The notes under the pieces are model-generated. The model was not told where the DNA came from, did no database searches, and saw only the letters and a list, made by a program, of their open reading frames with translations. Shown here piece by piece: positions 21,502-30,334 of a stretch of 46,352 bases of DNA. Source of the stretch: an uncultured Acidobacteriaceae bacterium (GTDB lineage Bacteria > Acidobacteriota > Terriglobia > Terriglobales > Acidobacteriaceae); NCBI GenBank assembly GCA_903849645.1, contig CAINJJ010000032.1, positions 1 through 46,352 of the forward strand, in the 5' to 3' direction. The translations under genes and the position numbers were made by a program. The first letter of the stretch is position 1. Each line of letters opens with the position of its first letter.

Positions 21502-23220
21502 TCACACCCCCACCGGGAATGGCTTCGGGCTCGACTCCTCATCCGTATTGGCGCCCGTCTTCCAGCGCTCAAACCGCCCCTGCAGCAGGCTCATCAGCCC
21601 CGTATACCAGTACCCGATCACAAACAGCACCAGAAACGGCGCGGTGAAGTAGTTGTGGTTCATGAAGGTGTAAACGATTGCGCCCAGGAAATACGTACCC
21701 AGCAGCAATTCAATCCATGGCGCCAGCACCAGCCGCTTGCGATACTTGGCCGCCTGCGACTTCTCGCCCTTCTTCGTTACCCGGAACTTGGGCGTCCGCA
21801 CAAAGGCGCTCTTGATGCCAAACAGCGCCTCCATCACCGCCTTCGTATTCGTCACCGTCAGCCCGATGCCCAGCGCCATCAGAAACGGTAAGTAGAGAAA
21901 CGTCTTCCACCAAGTCTTGGGAAACAGCTCCCGCTGGCTCATCACATAAAACACCGCAATCGAAAAAGTCGACGCCGTAAACAGCGGAAAATCGATCAGC
22001 AGCATCTGAAACCAGCCCTGGTAAAACCGGCAGATCATAGCCGGCACCAGCGCCGCCGACATCAGTACCATCAGCGGATAGCTCAGGTTGGCCGTCAGGT
22101 GGTAGACAGCCTCCACCTTGATGCGCCGCGGCACGTCCGACTTGAACATCAGCGGCAGCACCTTGATGCTGGTCTGGATGAGCCCCTTGGCCCAGCGCGC
22201 CTGCTGCGTCTTGAACGCCGTCATCTCGATGGGCAGCTCCGACGGGCACTCCACCTCGGGCAGGTACTTGAACCGCCACCCCGCCAGTTGCGACCGGTAA
22301 CTCAGGTCTGTGTCTTCGGTCAGCGTGTCGTGCTGCCAGCCCCCGCCGTCCACAATCGCCTGAATGCGCCACATTCCCGCCGTGCCGTTGAAGTTGAAGT
22401 AGTCTCCCGAGCGCACCCTTGCGCCGTGCTCCAGCACAAAATGCCCGTCCAGCAGGATGGCCTCAATCTGCGTCAACATGCTGTAGTCGCGGTTGATGTG
22501 CGTCCAGCGCGTCTGCACCATGCCCACTTCCGGCTCTGCAAAGTGGTGAATCACCTTCATCAGCCAGTCGGTGGGCGGCACAAAATCGGCATCGAAGATG
22601 GCCACATACTCGCCCTTGGCCACCTTCAGCCCGGCGTCCAGCGCGCCCGCCTTGTACCCGTGCCGGTTGGTCCTGTGAATGTAGACAATCGGGTGCCCCA
22701 GCGCCGCATACCGGTCCACAATCCCGGAGGCCACGGCCTGTGTCTCGTCCGTCGAGTCGTCCAGCACCTGGATTTCCAGCTTCTCGCGCGGGTAGTCCAT
22801 CGCGCAGATGGCCTCGATCAGCCGGTCAATCACAAACTGCTCGTTGAAGATGGGCAGTTGCACAGTCACCTGCGGCAGCTCTTCAAAGTGCCGCGGCGGA
22901 TCCGGATGGTAGTTCTTGCGGTACTTGAAGTACAGGTAGCACATGGTATAGCGGTGAATGCCATACAGCGCCAGGATAATCATGACCGCGAAATAGGGCA
23001 GCAGTACCGCCGCGTCAAAGAGGTTCCAGTGATAGAGCCCCTTGAACGTCCGGTCGGCGTTCAGCATCTCCTTGATGGAGTGGCGAATCCCGGTCTGAGG
23101 CGCGAAAAACACGTAGGCGGCTGCCTGTGAAGCCACGGAGTGCAGCAGGTTGGCGGCGGGGTTCAGACGGGTCAAAAGCGCGGCGAACAGGGCAAGCCTC
23201 CAGGGGCACGATACCGGCAA
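21502..23220 (-). CDS. Glycosyltransferase family 2, processive beta-glycan synthase type
   Basis: A membrane glycosyltransferase resembling cellulose/mannan-synthase-like enzymes. One N-terminal hydrophobic segment (around residues 70-90) precedes the GT-A domain with DDS at 154-156, FDADF at 209-213, TEDTD at 301-305 and the QQARWAKG processivity motif at 339-346. Several transmembrane segments follow. Substrate is unknown. The open frame starts with a TTG; an ATG at 23067 (before LNADRTFKGL) is possible, so the first ~50 residues are uncertain. The toxin gene follows after one base. Confidence 0.87.
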   Translation of the reverse strand: MPVSCPWRLALFAALLTRLNPAANLLHSVASQAAAYVFFAPQTGIRHSIKEMLNADRTFKGLYHWNLFDAAVLLPYFAVMIILALYGIHRYTMCYLYFKYRKNYHPDPPRHFEELPQVTVQLPIFNEQFVIDRLIEAICAMDYPREKLEIQVLDDSTDETQAVASGIVDRYAALGHPIVYIHRTNRHGYKAGALDAGLKVAKGEYVAIFDADFVPPTDWLMKVIHHFAEPEVGMVQTRWTHINRDYSMLTQIEAILLDGHFVLEHGARVRSGDYFNFNGTAGMWRIQAIVDGGGWQHDTLTEDTDLSYRSQLAGWRFKYLPEVECPSELPIEMTAFKTQQARWAKGLIQTSIKVLPLMFKSDVPRRIKVEAVYHLTANLSYPLMVLMSAALVPAMICRFYQGWFQMLLIDFPLFTASTFSIAVFYVMSQRELFPKTWWKTFLYLPFLMALGIGLTVTNTKAVMEALFGIKSAFVRTPKFRVTKKGEKSQAAKYRKRLVLAPWIELLLGTYFLGAIVYTFMNHNYFTAPFLVLFVIGYWYTGLMSLLQGRFERWKTGANTDEESSPKPFPVGV

Positions 23221-23465
23221 TTGTACGCGATGGAGGGCTAGGGAAGACGGCTCCGAAGGACCGCAAGCAATTCCCCGAGCGCCGTGATCCGCACCCCCCG
23301 AATGGTCATTCCATTCAGCGGGCCAAAGTGCCGCTTGTCCCCGGAAACCTGTTGATCAAATGGCGCAGGGACAGCAGGCCGCCGCAAGGGCCCGCTCCCC
23401 ACAGCCCATTTGCCCTCGAACACCTCGCAGGCGTAACGTTCTGTGGCAGTTGGAGTGTTCGACCT
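23221..23465. other. Divergent spacer between glycosyltransferase and acyl-CoA dehydrogenase
   Basis: This 245-base gap should hold the promoters of both divergent genes. Open frames run through it on both strands, but their codon content does not look coding. I see no clear -35/-10 pair or operator. Confidence 0.5.
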
Positions 23466-25274
23466 ATGTCCACCAGTTTGGCTTCTTCCATCGTCGCCGC
23501 CGCCGGCGGCAGCTTTCTGCTTGAAACCCGCACCCCCGCCGAAGTCTTTACTCCGGAAGACCTTGACGAGGAGCAGCGCCAGATTGCCGCCACCGCCGCG
23601 CAGTTTGGCCGCGACGAGGTCCTGCCTCAGACCGCCGCCATCGAGTCCAAGCAGCCGGGCGTCCTCGCCGGACTCCTGCGCAAGGCCGGGGAACTCGGCT
23701 TCTCCGCCGTGGACGTGCCCGAGGACTACGGCGGCATGGGCATGGACAAGGTCACCTCCACCGTCATCACCGACCACATCTCCGTGCTGGCCAGCTTCTC
23801 TACGGCCTTTGGCGCCCATATCGGCATCGCCACGCTCCCGCTTGTCTGGTACGGCACGGAAGAGCAAAAGCAGCGCTACCTGCCCAAGCTGGCCTCCGCC
23901 GAGTGGATTGGCGGCTATGGCCTCTCTGAAGCCAGCTCCGGGTCGGACGCCATGAACATCCGCTGCCGCGCCGTGCTTTCAGACGACGGCGCCCACTATA
24001 CCCTCAACGGCGAAAAGATGTGGATCACCAACTGCGGCATCGCGTCGCTGTACACCATCTTTGCCAAGATTGTTGACCCCGCCACCGGCGCGGAAAAGTT
24101 CTCCGCCTTCCTCGTCGAGCGGGACACCCCCGGCCTCACCGTGGGCGCCGAGGAGCACAAGCTCGGCATCCGCGGCTCCTCCACCTGCCCGCTGGTCTTT
24201 GACAACTGCAAGATCCCCGCCGCCAACCTCCTGGGCGAGGCCGGCAAGGGCCACCACATCGCCTTCAACGTGCTCAATGTGGGCCGCTTCAAGCTCGGCG
24301 TGGCCTGCATCGGCGGCGCCCGCCACGCCCTCGCGCACATGATCCGCTACGCCAAGGAGCGCCACGCCTTTGGCAAGCCCATCGCAGACTTCGGCCTCAT
24401 CCAGCGCAAGATCTCCGCCGGCGCCACCCAGCTCTATGCCGCTGAAAGCATGGCCTACCGCACCGCCGGCATGATTGACGCCGGCCTCGCCCAGCTTCAG
24501 GGCGACAAAGCCCACTCCCCCCGCGAGACCCAGAAGCGCATCGAGGAGTACGCCGTCGAGTGCTCCATCCTCAAGGTCTACGGCTCTGAGATGCTCTCCC
24601 TCGTCGCCGACGAGCTCATCGCCACCATGGGCGGCTACGGCTACGTCGAGGAGTACCCGGCCGAGCGCTTCTATCGCGATGCCCGCATTAACCGCATCTT
24701 TGAGGGCACAAACGAAATCAACCGCATGATCATCACCGGCTGGCTCATGAAGCGCGCCCTGAGCGGCCAGTTGCCCCTGCTGCCGGCCATCAAGCGGATC
24801 ATGGACGAGGTAATGCAGCCGCCCAGCTTCGACCTCGGCTCCAGCGAAGGCGAAGCCTTGGCGCGTGAGGCGGACGTGCTCGCCGCCGCCAAAAAGATCG
24901 CCCTCTTTGCCGCCGGGGTTGCCAGCCAGCGCTTCATGGCCGCCCTGCAGGATCAGCAGGAGGTGATGGCCGACCTGGCTGACATCATCTCCCAGGTCTA
25001 CGCGCTGGAGTCCGCGCTGCTCCGAGCCCGCAAACTCGGTGGCAAGCCCTCCGCTGCAGTGGCCGCCGCCATGACCGGCCTCCTGGCCGATGAGACCATG
25101 GGCCTGGCCGAGCAGGCCGCGCGGCGCGTCCTGGCCGCCTGCGGCGAGGGCGACCTGCTCCGGACCCAACTTGCCATCCTGCGCCGACTGGCGCGGTCCA
25201 CCCCGGCCGACGCCGTCGCGCTCAGCCGTACCGTTGCCCGCGAGTGCATTCGCCTGGAGCGCTATCCCCTCTAA
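23466..25274 (+). CDS. Acyl-CoA dehydrogenase, long (about 600-residue) type
   Basis: An FAD enzyme for the first step of fatty acid beta-oxidation. The 602-residue product has the N-terminal helical domain with GELGFSAVDVPEDYGGMGMD, the FAD-binding GYGLSEASSGSDAMNIRC and MWITNCG, and the C-terminal catalytic region RIFEGTNEINRMI containing the usual glutamate. An additional ~170-residue C-terminal domain places it with the very-long-chain ACAD architecture. The ATG aligns with the family start; the frame is open much further upstream without coding character. It stands alone, so its exact substrate is not indicated. Confidence 0.93.
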   Translation: MSTSLASSIVAAAGGSFLLETRTPAEVFTPEDLDEEQRQIAATAAQFGRDEVLPQTAAIESKQPGVLAGLLRKAGELGFSAVDVPEDYGGMGMDKVTSTVITDHISVLASFSTAFGAHIGIATLPLVWYGTEEQKQRYLPKLASAEWIGGYGLSEASSGSDAMNIRCRAVLSDDGAHYTLNGEKMWITNCGIASLYTIFAKIVDPATGAEKFSAFLVERDTPGLTVGAEEHKLGIRGSSTCPLVFDNCKIPAANLLGEAGKGHHIAFNVLNVGRFKLGVACIGGARHALAHMIRYAKERHAFGKPIADFGLIQRKISAGATQLYAAESMAYRTAGMIDAGLAQLQGDKAHSPRETQKRIEEYAVECSILKVYGSEMLSLVADELIATMGGYGYVEEYPAERFYRDARINRIFEGTNEINRMIITGWLMKRALSGQLPLLPAIKRIMDEVMQPPSFDLGSSEGEALAREADVLAAAKKIALFAAGVASQRFMAALQDQQEVMADLADIISQVYALESALLRARKLGGKPSAAVAAAMTGLLADETMGLAEQAARRVLAACGEGDLLRTQLAILRRLARSTPADAVALSRTVARECIRLERYPL

Positions 25275-25429
25275 GGAGCTTCCGTCTCAGCTTTGCCCGG
25301 CCCGCGAAGTAAAGAGTCCCGCCCTGACCGCAGCCCCGCTGACTCGCTGCATTGGCCAAACTGCCTGCCCTTGCATTCGATCCACCTGATCCCTTTCAGA
25401 GTCGTGGCGCATGGACTCCGCGCGCAGCC

Positions 25430-26110
25430 TCATCCGCCTGAAGTCCGGCTTGCGTTGCGGGCCTTGGCGACAAACTCCCGGACCCGGAGCGGATCCTTGC
25501 GCCCCGGCGCGGCTTCGACGCCCGAGGCGACATCCACGCCCCACGGCCGCAGGGTGGCGATGGCGTCTGCGACGTTTTCAGGCTTCAGGCCGCCGGCCGC
25601 GATCAGCCTCTGCTCCACTGCTCCCCGGAAGAGCAAGGCCGCCGCCTCAGCCCAGTCAAACGCCACTCCGGTGCCGCCCACCGCCGCCACCGTGCGCGAG
25701 TCCACCAGCACCGCATCCACGTGCGGGTCCTGAGCGTGCCCGCGCAACTGCTCCGCGGCAAGCCCGGCCCCGCTGGCGCTGAAGTGAACCACGCGCAAAA
25801 TCCTGAGCCTGGGCCCCAGTCGCGCACGCAACTGCGCCGTGAGCTCCGGCGGAGCGTCAAAGTGCAGTTGAACCCCGCTCAGGCCACCGGCCCGCACCGT
25901 GGCTTCAATCTCTTCCACTGCGGCTTCGACAAACACGCCGATGGTCTCAACCGCCGCCGACAGGTGCGGCACAATCGCCGCCACCTGCGAGGCAGTCACT
26001 CGCCGTGGGCTCGGAGCAAACACGAAGCCCAGCGCATCCGCACCGGCCTCGGCGGCGAGGAGCGCGTCCTCCAGGGAAGTGTTGCCGCAGATCTTGATCC
26101 ACAGGCTCAT
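25430..26110 (-). CDS. trpF: Phosphoribosylanthranilate isomerase
   Basis: Third step of tryptophan synthesis from anthranilate: Amadori rearrangement of PRA to CdRP. The 226-residue TIM-barrel product begins MSLWIKICGNTSLEDALLAA with the catalytic cysteine in KICGNT, then GADALGFVFAPSPRRV; the catalytic aspartate is in VLVDSR, and the phosphate site in GGLKPENVADAI. It overlaps the trpC stop by ATGA, so the two are coupled. Confidence 0.95.
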   Translation of the reverse strand: MSLWIKICGNTSLEDALLAAEAGADALGFVFAPSPRRVTASQVAAIVPHLSAAVETIGVFVEAAVEEIEATVRAGGLSGVQLHFDAPPELTAQLRARLGPRLRILRVVHFSASGAGLAAEQLRGHAQDPHVDAVLVDSRTVAAVGGTGVAFDWAEAAALLFRGAVEQRLIAAGGLKPENVADAIATLRPWGVDVASGVEAAPGRKDPLRVREFVAKARNASRTSGG

Positions 26111-26919
26111 GCGAGCGAAGCCGCTCCCGCCAGCAGGCCGGCAAGCGCCGTGCCGGGGTCCGATTGCCGCATGAGGCTTTCGCCGATCAGGAAAGCATCG
26201 AATCCGGCAGCGCGCAGCCGCGCCAGGTCCGCCGGAGCCGCGATTCCGCTCTCAGCCACCCGCACAACAGAGCGGGGAATCCGCTCCACCAACTCGATGG
26301 AAGTCTCCAGCCGCACCTCAAACGACCTGAGATCACGGTTGTTCACGCCGATGGCGTCCGCGCCGTCCGCGCCCAGTGCTTCCAGCACCCGGTCCAGTTC
26401 TTCCCCGGTATGCACCTCGACCAGCACGTCCAACGCGAAGCCTCGCGCGGCCAACGCAAATCGCTTGAGTTCGCTGTCCGTCAGCGCGGCGGCGATCAGC
26501 AGGATGGCATCGCCGCCGTGGGCGCGCGCCTCGGCGATCTGGTACTCGTCCACCGTGAAATCCTTGCGCAGGCAGGGCAGTTGAACCGCCGCCGAAGCAA
26601 GCTCCAGGTTGCGCAGGCTTCCCTGAAAGTAGGGCTCGTCGGTCAAGACCGAGAGTGCCGCGGCCCCGCCCGTCTGGTAGCGGCCGGCCAGCCATGCCGG
26701 GTCGAAGTCTCCCCGTATCAGTCCTTTGGAGGGCGACGCCTTTTTGATCTCCGCGATGATGGCGGGAGCGGTGGATGCGCTCCGGCGAAGCGCCGCGGCC
26801 CAGCCCCGAGGCTGATGAAGAGCGGCCAGCCGCTCCAGTTCCGGGACGGCGACCCGTGCCTTGGCCGACTCAACCGTGCTCCGCGTGGTGGCCAGAATTC
26901 TGTCGAGGTGAGTAGACAT
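26107..26919 (-). CDS. trpC: Indole-3-glycerol-phosphate synthase
   Basis: Ring-closing step of tryptophan synthesis, using the product of TrpF. The 270-residue product has IIAEIKKASPSKGLIRGDFD near the active site, LSVLTDEPYFQGSLRNLE, and CLRKDFTVDEYQIAEARAHG, all family signatures. IGVNNRDLRSFEV and VAESGI follow. It lies 33 bases after the SIS gene and overlaps trpF, forming a three-gene run. No other trp genes are in the window. Confidence 0.96.
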   Translation of the reverse strand: MSTHLDRILATTRSTVESAKARVAVPELERLAALHQPRGWAAALRRSASTAPAIIAEIKKASPSKGLIRGDFDPAWLAGRYQTGGAAALSVLTDEPYFQGSLRNLELASAAVQLPCLRKDFTVDEYQIAEARAHGGDAILLIAAALTDSELKRFALAARGFALDVLVEVHTGEELDRVLEALGADGADAIGVNNRDLRSFEVRLETSIELVERIPRSVVRVAESGIAAPADLARLRAAGFDAFLIGESLMRQSDPGTALAGLLAGAASLA

Positions 26920-26952
26920 ACGCTGGGTCGAGTATACGAGGAACCCGGCGGT

Positions 26953-28077
26953 CTATTTCTCCACCACCGCTTTTGAGAGGTTCCTCGGCCGGTCCACATC
27001 CACTCCGTGCTCCAGCGCCATGAAGTAGGCAAACAGTTGCAGCGGCACCACTTCGGCAATGGGCAGCAGGTACTCCGTCGCCGTCGCCACCTCGACGCAA
27101 TCGCTCACCAGTTCGGCAACTTCCCTGTCGCCGGCGTTGGCGATGGCGATGACCCGCGCGCCCTGCGCCTTCATGTCGGCCAGCAGTTGCACCGTCCGCT
27201 CATAGCGCATCACGGAGGCGTCCAGTTCCCGGTCCACCGTGGCCATCACCACCAGCGGCACCCGGTCGCTGACCAGCGCATTCGGCCCATGCTTCAACTC
27301 ACCGGCAGGGTATCCCTCGGCGTGGACGTAGGAAGCCTCCTTCAGCTTGAGGGCGCCCTCGCGGGCGATGGCGTAGTGGATGCCGCGGCCCAGGTAGAGG
27401 AAGGTGTTGGCCGTCCCGTACTTGTGGGCCAACCCGGCCATCTGCTCCCGCCAGCCGTCGAGTTGCGCGGCGATGGCGTCAGGAAGCGCCGAAAGGCCGG
27501 CGATATGCCGGGCCAGTGCGGTTGCGTCCATGCGGCCCAGCCGGGCCCCCTCATAAAGCGCCAGCAGATACAGCACCGCCAACTGGCAGGTGAAGCTCTT
27601 GGTGGCGGGAATGGCCCGCTCCACGCCCGCGGCCAGGGGCATGGAGACCACCGCCTCCCGCGCCATGGTAGACCCGGTCACGTTGGTGATGGCCAGCGTC
27701 TTCTGCCCGCGCCGCTCCGCCTCGCGCAGGGCCGCCAGGGTGTCAGAGGTCTCTCCTGATTGCGAGAGCACGAGCACGCTGGGGTGGCGTATGTCGGTGC
27801 GGTCATGACCGCCCCGGCAACTGTATTCGCTCGCGTACTCCACATCCACGGCCAGCCCGCACAGGTCTTCAAGCAGGATTTCAGCAGCCAGGCCGCTGTG
27901 CCGGCTCGACCCGGAGGCCGCAATCAGCACCTCCCCCTCGGGAATGGCCCACCCCGCCAGCAGCTTCGCCACCTCCGGCCTCAGCTTTTCATCAGAAAGG
28001 TAGAGAGCGAGGGTGCGGCGAAGCGCCTCCGGCTGCTCGTAGATCTCGCGCAACATCTCATGGGTAAAGCTGGGCAT
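26953..28077 (-). CDS. GlmS-like SIS-domain sugar-phosphate isomerase/deaminase, no glutaminase domain
   Basis: The 374-residue product contains two SIS domains matching the isomerase half of GlmS: SQSGETSDTLAALREAERRG, ATKSFTCQLAVLYLLALYEG, EGALKLKEASYVHAEGYPAG, ELKHGPNAL and the terminal DVDRPRNLSKAVVEK. The glutamine amidotransferase domain of GlmS is absent. Stand-alone proteins of this type are known as amino-sugar-phosphate deaminases or deglycases. The ATG follows GGGAG; an earlier frame start at 28101 adds eight residues. A DeoR regulator is divergent, and trpC-trpF follow on the same strand. Substrate unknown. Confidence 0.85.
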   Translation of the reverse strand: MPSFTHEMLREIYEQPEALRRTLALYLSDEKLRPEVAKLLAGWAIPEGEVLIAASGSSRHSGLAAEILLEDLCGLAVDVEYASEYSCRGGHDRTDIRHPSVLVLSQSGETSDTLAALREAERRGQKTLAITNVTGSTMAREAVVSMPLAAGVERAIPATKSFTCQLAVLYLLALYEGARLGRMDATALARHIAGLSALPDAIAAQLDGWREQMAGLAHKYGTANTFLYLGRGIHYAIAREGALKLKEASYVHAEGYPAGELKHGPNALVSDRVPLVVMATVDRELDASVMRYERTVQLLADMKAQGARVIAIANAGDREVAELVSDCVEVATATEYLLPIAEVVPLQLFAYFMALEHGVDVDRPRNLSKAVVEK

Positions 28078-28170
28078 CTTTTTCACTCCCGGCGCCTGCA
28101 ATTGCAGACCAAAAAACTTCTCATCACGATCATATAACGCTTAAATGGTCATTTTTGATAGGAATTTGGG

Positions 28171-28223
28171 GGAAAGTATGCCAGGATTCGTGTCAAAAAA
28201 TGCTCTATACCCTCTATCTTTCC
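28171..28223. promoter_or_regulatory. Possible operator in SIS/deoR divergent spacer
   Basis: This AT-rich 174-base spacer contains GGAAAG at 28171-28176 and its inverse CTTTCC at 28218-28223, plus a direct repeat CTCTAT (28203, 28212). Such spaced repeats are plausible for a DeoR-type regulator controlling itself and the SIS gene, but no consensus supports it. Confidence 0.25.
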
Positions 28224-28251
28224 ATAATCCACGGAGTAGAATCTGTGTGAT

Positions 28252-29037
28252 ATGTCCGAGTCAATCAACCGCCGATCCGAGCAGATCATCAAGTTCCTGC
28301 TTCGTACCGGAACCGCCACCATTGAGGAGTTGCTCGCAGTCGCCGGCTCCTCGGCGCCCAGCATCCGGCGCGATCTGGCCCGTTTGGAGAGCCGCGGCCT
28401 CATCCGGCGCACCCATGGCGGCGCGGAACTGGTGGAGCCGCTCCTCTACGAGCCCTTCCGTTATGACAGTTCCTTTCTTGCCCGCGAACAGCGCCACGCC
28501 GCGGAAAAGCGCCGCATCGGCCTGGCCGCGGCCGAGATGGTGCAAGCCGGCGAGACCATCGGGCTCACCGCAGGCACCACCACCACTCACATCGGGCGCA
28601 GCCTCCGCCATCGCGACAAGATCCAGGTCGTCACCAACGCCATCAATATCGGGATGGAACTGTGCAATCAGCCGGGCATCCGCACCTATTTGACCGGCGG
28701 TGTGGTTCCCTGGGCCTGGTCGTTTTCCCTCACCGGGAACGCCGCCCTCACGTTCCTGGACGACGTATATATGGACACGGTCTTCCTCAGCGTCACGGGG
28801 CTCGATGCCGAGCGTGGGGCCACCTCGCTTGAGACCGACGAGGCGCTCGTCTACCGCAAGATGCTGAAGCAGTCAAAAAAGGTGATCGTTGCCGCCGACT
28901 CCAGCAAACTGGGCAAGGTGAGCCCTGCCTTCATCTGCCCCGCGAACGAGATTCACGTGCTGATTACGGATACGGGAGCTACCCCTGAGGCCGTGGCGCC
29001 GTTTGAGCGGCAGGGCATCCAGATCATTCGCGCTTGA
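28252..29037 (+). CDS. DeoR/GlpR-family transcriptional regulator
   Basis: The 261-residue protein begins with a winged helix-turn-helix: RRSEQIIKFLLRTGTATIEE, SIRRDLARLESRGLIRRTHG and GA. The C-terminal sensor half has GETIGLTAGTTTTHIGRSLR, VVTNAINI, and VIVAADSSKLGKVSPAF, which is the DeoR effector domain that usually senses a sugar phosphate. It is divergent from the GlmS-like SIS gene, whose substrate or product is a natural inducer candidate. It converges with cutC 13 bases downstream. Confidence 0.92.
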   Translation: MSESINRRSEQIIKFLLRTGTATIEELLAVAGSSAPSIRRDLARLESRGLIRRTHGGAELVEPLLYEPFRYDSSFLAREQRHAAEKRRIGLAAAEMVQAGETIGLTAGTTTTHIGRSLRHRDKIQVVTNAINIGMELCNQPGIRTYLTGGVVPWAWSFSLTGNAALTFLDDVYMDTVFLSVTGLDAERGATSLETDEALVYRKMLKQSKKVIVAADSSKLGKVSPAFICPANEIHVLITDTGATPEAVAPFERQGIQIIRA

Positions 29038-29050
29038 GAGCTTGGGCGGC

Positions 29051-29785
29051 CTAGCTGCCCTGTGCCGCTGTATCGAGCGCGCCCAACTCGCTCTGCAGCA
29101 AACCCACCGCATCCCGCACGTCTGCCTCCAGGGCTTCCGCGGGGTTTGCACTCAGGGGGCGCATGGGCCTGCGGGACAGCGATCCATGAAGAGTGGAGAC
29201 CTCAGAGCGGCGCAGAACCTGAACCAGGTTGGTCAGCCGCAATCCGCCCCCGGCCATGATTTGAATGCGCTGCCCGGCCTGGCGCGCCAGGCGCGCAATG
29301 GTCGCCGCCCCGGCCAGCACGTCCGCGGCTCCGCCAGAGGTGAGCAGGCAGTCGGCTCCAGTAGCAATCACGGCTTCCAATGCCTCGAACTTCTCCGGCG
29401 TCTCATCAAAGGCGCGGTGAAAGGTGACCTGCATCGGGCGCGCCAGTTCGACCAGTTCCCGGCTCCGATTAACGTCAATCCGCCCATCTGCGTGTGCAAC
29501 TCCCACCACCACCCCGGCAGCGCCCGCGCGCTTGACCCAGCGGATTTGGCGTTTCATCAGTTCAAGCTCGCCGGGGGTGAACATGAAGTCGCCCCCGCGC
29601 GACCGAATCAGCACGTGAACCGGGATGGCCAGCGCATCGATGACCTCGCTCGTCAACCACTCCGCGGGGGTGAGGCCACCGATATCGAGTTGCGCGCATA
29701 GCTCAACACGATTGGCGCCCCCGCGCTGAGCAGCCAGGGCGGAGGGGAGGGACTCGACGCAGATCTCGAGGAAGAAACGCTTCAT
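29051..29785 (-). CDS. cutC: CutC family protein
   Basis: The 244-residue TIM-barrel protein begins MKRFFLEICVESLPSALAAQ and has GGANRVELCAQLDIGGLTPA, RSRGGDFMFTPGELELM, VTFHRAFDETPEKFEAL and LTSGGAADVLAGAATI, a clean match to CutC. The name refers to copper homeostasis in E. coli, but that role is disputed and the reaction is not established. The neighbouring SIS and DeoR genes make a carbohydrate-related role worth considering. A candidate promoter lies at 29819-29847. Confidence 0.9.
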   Translation of the reverse strand: MKRFFLEICVESLPSALAAQRGGANRVELCAQLDIGGLTPAEWLTSEVIDALAIPVHVLIRSRGGDFMFTPGELELMKRQIRWVKRAGAAGVVVGVAHADGRIDVNRSRELVELARPMQVTFHRAFDETPEKFEALEAVIATGADCLLTSGGAADVLAGAATIARLARQAGQRIQIMAGGGLRLTNLVQVLRRSEVSTLHGSLSRRPMRPLSANPAEALEADVRDAVGLLQSELGALDTAAQGS

Positions 29786-29818
29786 ACAGGAACCCGAAAC
29801 GGCAGAATGACAACTGAA

Positions 29819-29847
29819 ACACTAAAAGATCAATCGTATTTAGTCAA
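29819..29847 (-). promoter_or_regulatory. Candidate sigma-70 promoter for cutC
   Basis: On the minus strand TTGACT (29842-29847) and TAGTGT (29819-29824) are 17 bases apart, about 34 bases ahead of the cutC ATG. The -10 match is weak. Confidence 0.35.
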
Positions 29848-30137
29848 AACGCTCAACAATCTACCTGATATTTGGAGTTTTGCTCATGGAGTTGGTCCAT
29901 GGGCCCCCAATCACCAGCAAGCCCCAGGGCTGCGCAAGCTGGATTTCCAGCGCGAAACCAGCAATCCATGGCCAGTTGAAGGCCTATTTCCACTGGATTG
30001 CGGCGACAGCGCGGGGGGCGAGCCCGCACGAGTCAGGCGAACCGAGACTAGAGGGCGCAATCAGAGGGGGAAACTTGAAGTGGCGGCCATTTTTTTCACA
30101 TTTCTGACCATTTAGGCTTAAAATCGTCAATTCCCTC
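29848..30137. other. Non-coding spacer upstream of the B12-type leader
   Basis: This stretch is lower in GC than the flanks at both ends and separates cutC from the TonB receptor leader. A 102-codon frame on the plus strand crosses it but has no ribosome site, no recognisable motif and a composition unlike the neighbours, so I do not call a gene. Confidence 0.5.
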
Positions 30138-30167
30138 TTGTATACCACACGGCTTTTGTACTAATGT
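30138..30167 (+). promoter_or_regulatory. Candidate promoter for the riboswitch-receptor transcript
   Basis: TTGTAT (30138-30143) and TAATGT (30162-30167) are 18 bases apart in an AT-rich tract about 60 bases before the predicted aptamer. The match to consensus is modest. Confidence 0.3.
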
Positions 30168-30230
30168 AATTTTCAACTCGCAACTGAACGTTTCGCACTG
30201 ATTTAATCAAAGAAATGGGGAAAACAGCCT

Positions 30231-30334
30231 GGTTGCGAGGGTGGGAGTGGAATCTGTGACCTGCCGCCACTGTAATTACGTGGCATGAGAGCAGGCAAAA
30301 GACTCCCCAGCAAGCCTGCCAACCCTCGACCACC
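30231..30334 (+). ncRNA. Cobalamin (B12) riboswitch-like leader
   Basis: The core ACCTGCCGCCACTGTAA (30259-30275), preceded by GTGGAATC, matches the conserved cobalamin-aptamer pattern (GTGAAATCCG..CTGCC.CGCCACTGTAA). CAGCAAGCCTGCC (30308-30320) resembles the B12 box (CAGGAGACCTGCC). A nested fold is visible: outer stem 30231-30241 with 30323-30334, GGGAGT 30243-30248 with ACTCCC 30302-30307, CCTGC 30260-30264 with GCAGG 30291-30295, and GCCAC 30266-30270 with GTGGC 30280-30284. It lies ~190 bases before the TonB receptor start. The aptamer is shorter than the classical ~200-base form. Confidence 0.78.

Noticed and set aside
29807..30115. 102-codon plus-strand frame between cutC and the B12-type leader
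   Set aside because: No ribosome site, no domain pattern, AT-rich non-coding composition; it would also overlap the cutC promoter candidate.
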